A stretch of DNA of 64,000 nucleotides from Olavius algarvensis associated proteobacterium Delta 3 (GTDB taxonomy: Bacteria > Desulfobacterota > Desulfobacteria > Desulfobacterales > CAFBRK01): contig CAFBRK010000140.1 in the NCBI GenBank assembly GCA_903231505.1, positions 54,271 through 118,270 of the forward strand, read 5' to 3'. Of this stretch, positions 56,766-64,000 are shown piece by piece. A program made the position numbers and the translations under genes. Every line of letters starts with the position of its first letter. Within the stretch, counting starts at the first letter, position 1. The notes below the pieces were generated by a model. That model had not been told where the DNA came from. It ran no database searches and worked only from the letters and a program-made list of their open reading frames with translations.

Positions 56766-58353
56766 TATTAGATACTACGATACCATCCTTCTCTCCCCGC
56801 CAGGTTTCCCTACTGTCATCATCCAGTGGGGCGATACCCGTATCATTTACCAGGATACCCCTTAATTCATAGATCCAGTTACCCTTTAACCTGGAGTGCG
56901 GGCGAACATAGACGCCACACGGATGCCCCTCAGGAGTGAGCCCATCGAATACGCTCTTTACGAGCTGCCTTTTGTCCTCCCATATCATGGAGTCAAGGTG
57001 TCTCGAGCAGTGAAGCAACCTTTTTTTGATTCCCAGCTTGATTTTATCAATGTCCGATTCGCTGGGTACATTGGCCAGGATAGTCCTTAAAGCCTCATTC
57101 CTGGCCATCTTCAGGCCCTTTGATACTCGGAGAAAATCCATTTTCGCTTTTATTTCCTTGCCACTGAACACTCCCTCTGCCGCCAGGTTAATCAGCCGTT
57201 GCATCTGTTGGTCAATACCGGCAATCTCCTTATACAGGGTGGCCATTTCGGCTTCCAATTTTGCCCTTTCCTTAAGATCGGGGGATGCAGCCTCTACAGC
57301 CTCCTGGATAGCTGGCTCATCACCGAATAGCCAAAAAAGGTGTTCAATTACCACCGGCTCAATGACTCTGGCCGGTATGGAATTGAAATATTTTGAACAT
57401 GTCTCTTTTCCCTTGCGGGTATGGCGATAATAGAGGTGTTTCTGGTAGTTTGCCTGTCCCATGAGTGGGCCGCCGCATGTAGCGCAGAAAATTTTTCCCC
57501 GACCCAAAAGATAGGGGTGAGTGGCTTTCGATTTGTCGAACGTCTTGTTGAGCTTTGCCTGCACGCGGATACGGTTAATGGTGTGCTCATCCAGCAGAGG
57601 AGGCACAATGGTGGGTACAATCTCCTCCGATTTGGATTCTTTCCTCTGAAAAGTTTGATTCCAAACAGGTCCGCAGCGTTCCTTTAGTGTTTTCAAAAGG
57701 TTAGGATAGTTTCTCCCGTACTCGGTGGCTATCTCTTTGAGGCTCTCACCTTCGAGATAGCGGCTGGCGATCGATTCGATCTTCTGCTGCTCTTCCGGAA
57801 TTACCTCCCAGCGTGCCTCTTCCTTGATCCAGCGGCGGCCATAGGGAAGCTTGCCGCAGGTTGGATAACCCCTCTTGGCACGCTCTATGCGGTTGTGGAT
57901 AGACTTTCGTGTCTGTTCCGCGGCAAAAAACTCATTAATTTCCGTGGCCATTCCCAGGAACAATCTATGCTCCGGCAAAGACAGGTGATATTCCGTTGTG
58001 CCGACAAAGAACCTTTTGCCAGCAGTTCGCAAAATTTTTAATCCTTTTTTGCTTTTGGCATTGTCGCGAGACCATCGACTAACATCACAGACAATTACGG
58101 CATCCCAGAGATCTTTTTCCGCATCCTGAAGAAGTTGGTCTAATTTTTTGCGCTCTTGGTCAGGGGTGGCGTGCTCCTGGCCACAATAGGCCCAGCTATA
58201 ATCAGGAATCACTCCATCCAACCGCTCAGTACACCTAATGATATCCTTTTTTTGGGTTTCCAATGATTCGCCCTTGTTTTCTTGTTTCTCAGTAGACACT
58301 CGTATCAACGGGGCAAATCTGAGTGCGGGCTTCTTTCCGTTCGTATCGTTCAT
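56719..58353 (-). CDS. Large serine recombinase (integrase of the island)
   Basis: 544 residues. Resolvase catalytic domain: [19 protein letters not shown] with the nucleophile Ser near residue 19, [10 protein letters not shown], and the long recombinase plus zinc-ribbon parts (CATCGGPL near 300; second Cys pair after [12 protein letters not shown]), with a coiled coil from about 370. Large serine recombinases integrate phage-like elements at short att sites without host factors. The last 15 residues (ending [10 protein letters not shown]) are encoded by yjbQ sequence read in another frame. GGAGG precedes ATG 58353 by 8 nt. Confidence 0.92.
   Translation of the reverse strand: MNDTNGKKPALRFAPLIRVSTEKQENKGESLETQKKDIIRCTERLDGVIPDYSWAYCGQEHATPDQERKKLDQLLQDAEKDLWDAVIVCDVSRWSRDNAKSKKGLKILRTAGKRFFVGTTEYHLSLPEHRLFLGMATEINEFFAAEQTRKSIHNRIERAKRGYPTCGKLPYGRRWIKEEARWEVIPEEQQKIESIASRYLEGESLKEIATEYGRNYPNLLKTLKERCGPVWNQTFQRKESKSEEIVPTIVPPLLDEHTINRIRVQAKLNKTFDKSKATHPYLLGRGKIFCATCGGPLMGQANYQKHLYYRHTRKGKETCSKYFNSIPARVIEPVVIEHLFWLFGDEPAIQEAVEAASPDLKERAKLEAEMATLYKEIAGIDQQMQRLINLAAEGVFSGKEIKAKMDFLRVSKGLKMARNEALRTILANVPSESDIDKIKLGIKKRLLHCSRHLDSMIWEDKRQLVKSVFDGLTPEGHPCGVYVRPHSRLKGNWIYELRGILVNDTGIAPLDDDSRETWRGEKDGIVVSNMLGERNAYHRLCLHQ
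56757..56772. other. Attachment-site junction (attL/attR half) of the island
   Basis: Transition between yjbQ-homologous sequence (up to the Cys codon at 56763-56765) and element sequence. The crossover dinucleotide cannot be fixed without the second junction. Confidence 0.5.
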
Positions 58354-58461
58354 AGGCATTCCTCCATCTTCATTACAATTTCGTAGCTCTTACCGGTTCA
58401 ATCGATACTCTAAACAGCCAGCAGATCCATGTCGATATAATGTAATAATTTCAATATATTA

Positions 58462-58490
58462 CTTTACTTTTAGTGCATAAAAAAGTAAAG
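58462..58490. promoter_or_regulatory. Inverted repeat between the two recombinase genes
   Basis: Perfect 10-bp arms CTTTACTTTT / AAAAGTAAAG with a 9-nt spacer, about 110 nt before the large recombinase start and 35 nt after the RHH gene. It could be an operator (RHH protein) or a hairpin; the TAAAGTAAAG motif recurs near 59514. Confidence 0.45.
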
Positions 58491-58524
58491 AGAAATAATC
58501 CGAAAATGATCCTGGCCCCAGCGG

Positions 58525-58722
58525 CTATTCGGATCGAAGTTTCTGCGCCTGACGGATCAGATCATCCGGATTGTGGTCCAGGTACAACCGAATGGCGTCA
58601 TCCAGCACCTCACCCGTTTTCCGTCCCTCTCGGATCGCCTGAATCCTTAACCGACTCCAAATGTCAACACTCACCTCGGAGCCGATGGCCTTCGTGTGCC
58701 GTTTTTTAGCTTTATCCGACAT
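58525..58722 (-). CDS. Small ribbon-helix-helix-like DNA-binding protein
   Basis: 65 residues. A basic N-terminus (MSDKAKKRHTKA) then GSEVSVDIWSRLRIQAIREGRKTGEVLDDAIRLYLDH, which has the beta strand, helix, helix plan of CopG/Arc-type RHH proteins. Start at 58722 with GGGGGA upstream. It follows the small recombinase gene by 26 nt on the same strand, so it probably regulates recombination or element maintenance. Confidence 0.7.
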   Translation of the reverse strand: MSDKAKKRHTKAIGSEVSVDIWSRLRIQAIREGRKTGEVLDDAIRLYLDHNPDDLIRQAQKLRSE

Positions 58723-58748
58723 TTTCAATTCCCCCATGTATAAATTGA

Positions 58749-59432
58749 TCAAATTGCCGCCATCCCCTCCTGGATCGCGATCACATTTTTCACCGTTTGC
58801 GGGTACCATTGGCGGCCCTTTTTCGTTTTCAGCCCCATCCGGTTCAGTTCCCTGGAGATACGGCTGAGGTTCCAGCCCCTATCCCGAAGCTCCAAAACGG
58901 TCCGGATGACCTTCTGCTCATCAGGTTTTTCCAACAGCCTGCCCTTGAACCGTTTGTAACCGAACGGAACAACCCCATACACTTCACCATTGGATTTTTT
59001 TCGCTGGAGAGCATCTCGGGTCCGTTCGCCGATGATCCCCCGTTCCATTTCAGCCAGAGCAGCGGTGAGGGTGAAATAAAATTTTCCCATGGCGGATTTC
59101 GTATCCAGGGTTTCATCTATGGAATGGAATGATACATCCCACTTGTCGAACAGCTCAGTGGTTTCCAGGGCATCAACGGTGCTCCGGAACATCCGATCCA
59201 ACTTGTACACGACGACGGAATCGGTCATTTTATTCCGGGCCATTTCGATGACCCGCTGGGCACCCGGCCGCCGCAAATTCTTGGCGCTGATTCCGGCATC
59301 CTCGATGATTTCCAAAAGGTCTAGATCCTTCAGCTCACAGTAAGCAATTATTTTGCTTTTTTGATTTTCTAAACTTACGCCTTCCTTCGCCTGCTCGTCG
59401 GTGCTTACCCGGATGTATCCGATCGCTTTCAT
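58749..59432 (-). CDS. Small serine recombinase (resolvase/invertase family)
   Basis: 227 residues. Catalytic domain AIGYIRVSTDEQAKEGVSL (nucleophile Ser near 10), VVVYKLDRMFRS, FTLTAALAEMERGIIGERT (E helix) and a C-terminal helix-turn-helix region (LRDRGWNLSRISRELNRMG). It lacks the zinc-ribbon of the large recombinase, so it is a separate resolvase or invertase. Start at ATG 59432 with GAGGC upstream. Likely roles are element dimer resolution or inversion. Confidence 0.9.
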   Translation of the reverse strand: MKAIGYIRVSTDEQAKEGVSLENQKSKIIAYCELKDLDLLEIIEDAGISAKNLRRPGAQRVIEMARNKMTDSVVVYKLDRMFRSTVDALETTELFDKWDVSFHSIDETLDTKSAMGKFYFTLTAALAEMERGIIGERTRDALQRKKSNGEVYGVVPFGYKRFKGRLLEKPDEQKVIRTVLELRDRGWNLSRISRELNRMGLKTKKGRQWYPQTVKNVIAIQEGMAAI

Positions 59433-60102
59433 GGTAGGCCTCATATAATGTTAACTTATTGTTTTTGGCCAATTTTTTACTATTTACATTTCCCTTACTA
59501 TTTGCCATTGTTTAAAGTAAAGAAATTTTTTAACTTTTTTAAAATGAAAGTTTTGCAGTGTTATGAGCTATGTCAGGAGGCACTTTTGATACTAGAGAGG
59601 GGGGTACAGTAAAGTTGATGCAATCTAATAAAAGCCTATATAGAGGCGTTTTTCGGACGGACGGCGTTTGGTTAAGGCCTACGTATTAGTAAAACTTTAT
59701 TGTTTGATATTGACTATGTACGTCGATAGTTTTTGGAAAAATAATTCTACAATCATAAATTTCGGTATTAAATAATTGTAAATTTTATCTGAAACTCGTC
59801 AAAGGTCTTGACATTGATTTTTTGGTTTTATAACTTCAGCTTTAAGCGTACACAACAAGAAATGATGCTATTTTCACCTTCTGTTCTTTCCGACCGAATT
59901 TTCCCCTTCGATCGATTAGTTGATTAAATCTCGGAATCTAAGTCTCAATCCCAAACCAAGTAGATCACCTCCGATGCGACGGCCAATATTAAGTCTGCCT
60001 TTTTAATTTACGATAATCATTGTCATTGATAATTAAGCCGTGTTGAGTAGTAGATTTTGCAACATTTAAACAAATCTGTATGTAGCTAAAGGAGGAAGTC
60101 CC
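59433..60102. other. AT-rich intergenic region of the island
   Basis: 670 nt with no supported gene on either strand. It separates the divergent recombinase and EACC1-like transcripts and contains poly-A/T runs and a promoter-like sequence at 59808-59834. Confidence 0.6.
59808..59834 (+). promoter_or_regulatory. Possible promoter of the EACC1-like operon
   Basis: TTGACA (59808-59813), a short 15-nt spacer and TATAAC (59829-59834), about 265 nt before the first gene; the spacing is below optimum. Confidence 0.3.
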
Positions 60103-60450
60103 ATGGCGATACCGAAGAATGTACGTGCGGAAATTCTGTGCGATTCAGCGTTCGTTGAAGATTTTGAAAATTTTGCGAGAACCAATAAAACTAAAGTCGA
60201 AAAAGTTACAATAAAAAAAGACCAAACAGATTTGGATTTTGGACTTGTTGAAATTGCTTCGATCGTAACCATAATTTCCAATGCTATATTAATAGGAAAA
60301 GAATTAGCAAATATAATACACCGATGGCTCGAAGATAATAAAAACCAAAAAATCGTTGTAAGGACGATGGTTGCGACGGTGGAGATTACTTCCGACAGGA
60401 ATAAAGATGAGATTATAAAAGCACTTAAGAAAGCGGGCGGTATCCAATAA
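60103..60450 (+). CDS. Small EACC1-like protein (candidate effector-associated component)
   Basis: 115 residues. Plan: an N-terminal segment with an acidic helix (SAFVEDFENFARTN), KKDQTDLDFGLVEIASIVTIISNAI (hydrophobic helix, about 45-66), GKELANIIHRWLED, and a C-terminal beta-rich stretch NQKIVVRTMVATVEITSD followed by a helix. This order (hydrophobic helix, amphipathic W-L helix, then a VxVxxxxxxVExTxD hairpin) resembles effector-associated constant component 1 proteins described in NTP-dependent conflict systems. The resemblance is by eye, without an alignment. AAAGGAGG precedes the ATG. The stop and the next ATG overlap by 1 nt (TAATG), so the two products are made together. Confidence 0.55.
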   Translation: MAIPKNVRAEILCDSAFVEDFENFARTNKTKVEKVTIKKDQTDLDFGLVEIASIVTIISNAILIGKELANIIHRWLEDNKNQKIVVRTMVATVEITSDRNKDEIIKALKKAGGIQ

Positions 60451-61976
60451 TGCATTTGAACTCTATACAAGCTGATTATGGGGGGTTCAATCCTAAGTAT
60501 GCTGGGGTTGTTATTCGTGCTGCTAATCAAAGAAGTTTTGATTGGTTTGAAAAATCGGCTTCTATCTCAGAAAAGCAAATATTATCTCTTCCTAAAGATC
60601 AAATGTTTGAAGCGATTTCAATGGTTACGGTTTTACAACATGAAATTCGCCACTTTCATGACTTCCTCCTAACTCCCTATAGCCAAAGATTGTGGCAGCT
60701 TAGAATGGAAATACTATTGAATGGAATGCAGATTATATATCATTATCTGCGCGCGAACGAAAAAGGAGATTTTAACTGTATTCCAGTACCTTTTTCCTCG
60801 TGGTGTTATCAAAATAAAAAAAAGCGCAAACTATTACTAAAACAGCTGAAAGATTTTGGACCATTTGACGGGGACAAAAAGCTCATTCCTTGCTCTTTAC
60901 CTTTATTCCCTTCACACAATAAAAAAAATAAATATATTCCCAGTAATTACCATACCTCAACTTTTCCAATTGATGATCTTATATTGCTTACTCTAAATAA
61001 ATACGATCAAATGGAAGACTTGACTTTTAGACCTGGGGAAAAACTGTATAACTTTGACTATCAACCATATCACGTGTTCGAATTATCCGGACTGATTTGC
61101 CAGCTGCAAGCAATTATGTTTGATATAGGCAATACCGCACTTACCGAATTTTCTAATTACATTTTTAAAATGTCCAGAGCACCGTACACATTGCTTTTAC
61201 AACTTCTCTTTAGCATTTGGGGAAAAGTCGGAGAACCAATGTCTCTATATATGGCGTCTGCTATTGTTCTGTGGTCTTTACTCGGCTCGTATAAACATGA
61301 TCAATGGAAAGCATGCCCTACATTAAGGTTTGCATCTTTGGTTCTATATCTGTTGGAGAAAGGCCCCCCAAATTCCTCAATGCCCTACATGAAATTGTTT
61401 GATGAATGGAGTTCTGCTACAAAGTTGTCCAAGGTGGAGGTGGCATTAAAGACAGCCCAGAAAGAGGCAATAGATTATCCCAAAAGAGTTAACAAAGCTT
61501 TGAGCAATAATCCAATAGGAGAATTTTATAAAACACAAGAAAACTATTTACCTTTTATTGAATCCGTTTGTAAGGCTCAGAGGCATATGATAGGTGAATT
61601 CTTGAAAAAACCTGAATTATATATAGAGAATTCACGTTATCTATATAAAACTCCAATGTACGTGAATCCTCCAGTGCGTATCGACATGATTAAAGGAGGT
61701 GTTTTGGTTGACGATAATTTTAAAGCGAAGGGATGCATAAACTATCGAGGCGGCTTAGATAAAAATGGGCAGGAAAATGCCAAGTCATTTTCACTAAACT
61801 TTAACCTTAGCAAATTTAATCCAATAATGCCTTTTATAGCATATGATGTCTACATGGATATTGCAATAGTTGACTTTGTCTTCTATGCGCACAAACGCTA
61901 TGATCCGGACATTATTATGGCACAGGAGCAGTTGCAAAAAAAGGGAGATGTGATTTTTTTTAATGTTGATGTATAG
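60450..61976 (+). CDS. Putative zinc metallopeptidase-like effector of unknown family
   Basis: 508 residues with no family I recognise. The clearest motif is VLQHEIRHFHDFLL (residues 63-76): an HExxH pair with an extra His, as in zincin metallopeptidases. A possible third ligand is not evident, though conserved-looking acidic and His residues occur (YQPYHVFELSG). The middle (about 240-310) is hydrophobic enough for a buried core or membrane contact. The C-terminus (MKGGVLVDDNF region to the end) looks like a separate beta-rich domain. Base composition is AT-rich, unlike the core genome. Its coupling to the EACC1-like gene suggests the effector of a two-gene conflict system. Confidence 0.6.
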   Translation: MHLNSIQADYGGFNPKYAGVVIRAANQRSFDWFEKSASISEKQILSLPKDQMFEAISMVTVLQHEIRHFHDFLLTPYSQRLWQLRMEILLNGMQIIYHYLRANEKGDFNCIPVPFSSWCYQNKKKRKLLLKQLKDFGPFDGDKKLIPCSLPLFPSHNKKNKYIPSNYHTSTFPIDDLILLTLNKYDQMEDLTFRPGEKLYNFDYQPYHVFELSGLICQLQAIMFDIGNTALTEFSNYIFKMSRAPYTLLLQLLFSIWGKVGEPMSLYMASAIVLWSLLGSYKHDQWKACPTLRFASLVLYLLEKGPPNSSMPYMKLFDEWSSATKLSKVEVALKTAQKEAIDYPKRVNKALSNNPIGEFYKTQENYLPFIESVCKAQRHMIGEFLKKPELYIENSRYLYKTPMYVNPPVRIDMIKGGVLVDDNFKAKGCINYRGGLDKNGQENAKSFSLNFNLSKFNPIMPFIAYDVYMDIAIVDFVFYAHKRYDPDIIMAQEQLQKKGDVIFFNVDV

Positions 61977-62362
61977 TCAGAAAAATTGTGGTCTTGATCT
62001 GACCTTCGGAAACTTAAACCTCTGACCCTTTCTTTAAGAAGCAAATTCTTTCTGTCACGAGCTATAGTCAAGATTGCCAGGTAGAAAAAGAAAGCCCGAC
62101 ATTGGTGAAAATAATTTTAGATTTTCCGCAGCTCTTTATAGACTTTTGGTGGTGCGTAAAGATAGCCGTTTTCCGCGTTAACGGTTTTTTCACGGGCGCC
62201 TGCTGTTTGGCGTCCTGTGCAAAAATGGGTTGGGCAACATTTTCTGTTACCTTAAATAAGCCCATTCTCAACCATTCGTTATTCAACAAAGGCGAGGGGG
62301 GCGCATCCTAATTATCAACTGTTTGGTATGAAATATTAATATTTAAGATGCTATCCTCTCGT
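61977..62362. other. Intergenic region with no secure gene
   Basis: 386 nt between convergent genes. A 73-codon minus frame at 62068-62289 (with ENVAQPIFAQDAKQQAPVKK) has protein-like composition but no Shine-Dalgarno or family; I do not call it. Confidence 0.5.
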
Positions 62363-63556
62363 CTATTTTTCCTCCGCCTTAACAACAACTTTGGTGACTT
62401 CATATGTCCGTGATCCTTTGAAACTCAGCCACGGATCAATCTTTTTTTGTGGAACCAACGACCCTGTACATATTGATGGCAAGGATATTTCTGGTCCCCT
62501 GAATAGGACAACGTTCTTTCCGCCATCTCGAAGGCTGCTGTTAAACTGAATTCCGTTGATATAGAAAGGCTTGTTTTCTGTATGATACATCAGCTCCTTG
62601 AAATCCCATAACCGTATGAATTCAGTGAATGCTTGTGTTGGCACGTAGTCAATTTCCTGGTCCATCGGTCTTATCGGTCTCGATATATCGGCGACGAAAT
62701 CGCGGATAAAAGAGATCCATCTTTCATAGTTGTATGAGTAGTCTTCACTGAAAATGCTTATCGCTTCTTGTGTTTTTATTGAAAAATCGAGGACAGTGAG
62801 AGTTTCATTTGCCTCGAATTCTCCAACAACTACATCTTCTCCAACGCTTGGCCTTAATTCGTTTATACATGTCTCTGGTTCTAACGCACCGTTAAAAAGC
62901 GATATACCAGTGGGACTCATCCGATTATTACTTGCGATCCTCGGTGGCGGGCTTGTTAAGTCTTCATGCTTATATTCTTTGTCATGTTTTATTATTCTCG
63001 CTCTGTAAATCTTTGTGCCTTGTTCGAGAAAGTTGAAATTTGTGTTGGCCAAGGTGCTGACCAATGATTTCATGAATTTTGATGGCTGGAAAAAATCATA
63101 ATCAGGCTCAACTTCAGACGAGAATGCGGTGTATCTCCGATTGGTTTTTACTGTTTTGCAGAATTTTTCCCAATGATATATAGTATTTGAATCGCCCCTT
63201 GGCGGGCCATATGGGTCTCTTTGAACATAGTGCATAATCTCATCCGGAACAGACTCATCGATGAATTTTGTTGGATCATCTATTTTGTCGCTGAATATCT
63301 CTTCTGTACACACTATAATCTCGTAAAGATCATCTGGTTTTATATTATATCCGCCCTCAGCTGAGCAATATCCAACTTGGTTTGCTGGATCTTCATACGC
63401 TCTATCGACACCGTCCATTATAAATTGCCCGACATCGCTTGCGTCGGCAACAATCACGCTTTTGCTCCCACAATAATCGCAATCGCCAACCTCATTATTA
63501 TCTTTGATGAATTCTTTGATTTCCTCAACCGAGAAACATTCAGTGCAGCAATACAT
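62363..63556 (-). CDS. RES-domain protein with HEPN/RES N-terminal domain
   Basis: 397 residues. N-terminal Cys pairs (YCCTECF and CDYCGSKSV, residues 2-29) form a likely zinc site like that of HEPN/RES NTD1 proteins, followed by a helical part. The RES domain occupies about 185-380: KIYRARI, SPPPRIASNNRMSPTGISLFNGA, PETCINELRPSVGED (Arg and Glu of the NAD-cleaving site), and NGIQFNSSLRDGGKNVVLF. RES toxins destroy NAD+ by phosphorolysis. No Xre-like antitoxin is adjacent, which is usual for this large, self-contained type. GGAGAGG precedes the ATG. Confidence 0.85.
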   Translation of the reverse strand: MYCCTECFSVEEIKEFIKDNNEVGDCDYCGSKSVIVADASDVGQFIMDGVDRAYEDPANQVGYCSAEGGYNIKPDDLYEIIVCTEEIFSDKIDDPTKFIDESVPDEIMHYVQRDPYGPPRGDSNTIYHWEKFCKTVKTNRRYTAFSSEVEPDYDFFQPSKFMKSLVSTLANTNFNFLEQGTKIYRARIIKHDKEYKHEDLTSPPPRIASNNRMSPTGISLFNGALEPETCINELRPSVGEDVVVGEFEANETLTVLDFSIKTQEAISIFSEDYSYNYERWISFIRDFVADISRPIRPMDQEIDYVPTQAFTEFIRLWDFKELMYHTENKPFYINGIQFNSSLRDGGKNVVLFRGPEISLPSICTGSLVPQKKIDPWLSFKGSRTYEVTKVVVKAEEK

Positions 63557-64000
63557 TGCCTCTCCGCATTGTCTTTCTTTTTGTCCTTAATGGGTTCATG
63601 GGCATTATTAAATGACCGATGCAGCTCTGAATGCCCAACATTTATATTCTGTTGTTGCGTCTCTTTCCCTACAGTTGGAGTTTTGAGACAGTTTCCTGCA
63701 ATTATTCATTCTACCGGCATGAAGGGTCTTTAAGTTTACATGTGTGTTTTTGCCGGTTCCAAGCTAAAGGAGTCTTATCTTAATACTTGGGATTGAGGCT
63801 TTACACTCCTAATATGCGTGTTATGCCATAGCGACATAATAAAAGAATTTAGATACTTGAGACGCTTTTAACCTCGTATGCCACACATCAAGTACGAGGA
63901 CAACTTGCCACTAGACGTAACGAGATGATGAGTTGACCTAAAAACTGTTAGAGGTCATTATCTGTCTGATTTTTCTGCCAAATCAGAAAAGGAGGCAGAT
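63557..64000. other. AT-rich right edge without recognised gene
   Basis: 444 nt. I see only short frames and local palindromes, including AATCAGAAAAG/CTGATTTTTCTG near 63969-63990. Any gene starting near the edge is not decidable. Confidence 0.4.

Larger units (their letters stand above)
56757..64000. mobile_element. Integrative island carrying serine recombinases and putative conflict genes (right end outside window)
   Basis: Starts at the broken yjbQ gene. It holds a large serine recombinase, RHH protein, small serine recombinase, EACC1-like/metallopeptidase pair and a RES-domain protein. From about 59.4 kb the base composition turns visibly AT-rich compared with the flanking chromosome, as expected for acquired DNA. 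Confidence 0.7.

Noticed and set aside
62068..62289. 73-codon minus-strand frame
   Set aside because: No Shine-Dalgarno, no family, opposite strand to an equally long plus frame; kept only as a note in the intergenic entry.

Overview
The window looks like a chromosomal segment of a strictly anaerobic, probably sulfate-reducing member of the Desulfobacterota (old Deltaproteobacteria, Desulfobacteraceae/Desulfosarcinaceae-like). The reasons are an electron-bifurcation type Hdr/Mvh cluster joined to metV-metF (methyl branch of the reductive acetyl-CoA pathway), a selenocysteine formate dehydrogenase, six in-frame UGA selenocysteine codons, each followed by a bacterial SECIS-like hairpin, and dispersed palindromic repeats of a kind common in that phylum. 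Taxonomy is an inference from gene content; no rRNA or tRNA gene was seen.

Layout. 1-9.6 kb: housekeeping genes mostly on the minus strand (nucleotidyltransferase head cut by the left edge, ABM-like protein, cysteine desulfurase, acyltransferase, DEAD-box helicase, class V aminotransferase, sugar-isomerase-like TIM barrel) with an HD-domain/DUF4389 pair, hsp20 and a cupin on plus. 9.8-18.1 kb: PEP/pyruvate-binding protein, SGNH hydrolase, zinc-ribbon membrane protein, a GNAT remnant, alpha/beta hydrolase, RNase D, thrS and a small Cys-rich protein. 18.1-21.5 kb: repeat-rich spacer and fdhA read through UGA. 21.9-23.6 kb: DUF1499 protein and a trypsin-like protease. 24.0-26.8 kb (minus): an aromatic amino acid operon, ACT protein-aroF-pheA, preceded by a previously untracked Phe-rich leader peptide and a complete attenuator (pause hairpin, antiterminator pairing, two terminators). 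27-29.4 kb: SDR and an MFS transporter bracketed by palindromic repeats.

29.5-39.9 kb (minus): seven-gene hdrA2-mvhD2-hdrA1-mvhD1-hdrCB-metV-metF operon. Five of the seven genes contain UGA = Sec, so normal ORF calling breaks all five. The two MvhD paralogs carry Sec at different, reciprocal positions. The products would move electrons between hydride/ferredoxin carriers and methylene-tetrahydrofolate reductase. 40.1-41.2 kb: a RAYT transposase with inverted-repeat ends. 41.2-45 kb: DUF47 protein, Pit phosphate transporter and PhoR-like kinase. 45.2-50.6 kb: RND efflux pump, membrane fusion protein and autoregulating TetR repressor with palindromic operators. 51.5-56.3 kb: two large membrane proteins, the second a C39-peptidase-like protein interrupted by an in-frame TAA.

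56.75 kb to the right edge: an AT-richer integrative island inserted in yjbQ. It carries a large serine recombinase whose reading frame runs into the target gene, a ribbon-helix-helix protein, a small serine recombinase, a tightly coupled two-gene module (EACC1-like small protein plus a HEIRH putative metallopeptidase) that is the best candidate for an undescribed conflict/defence system, and a HEPN/RES-type toxin protein. The other end of the island lies outside the window.

A family of about 310-380 bp MITE-like repeats (three fuller copies, two diverged) lies between many of these blocks.
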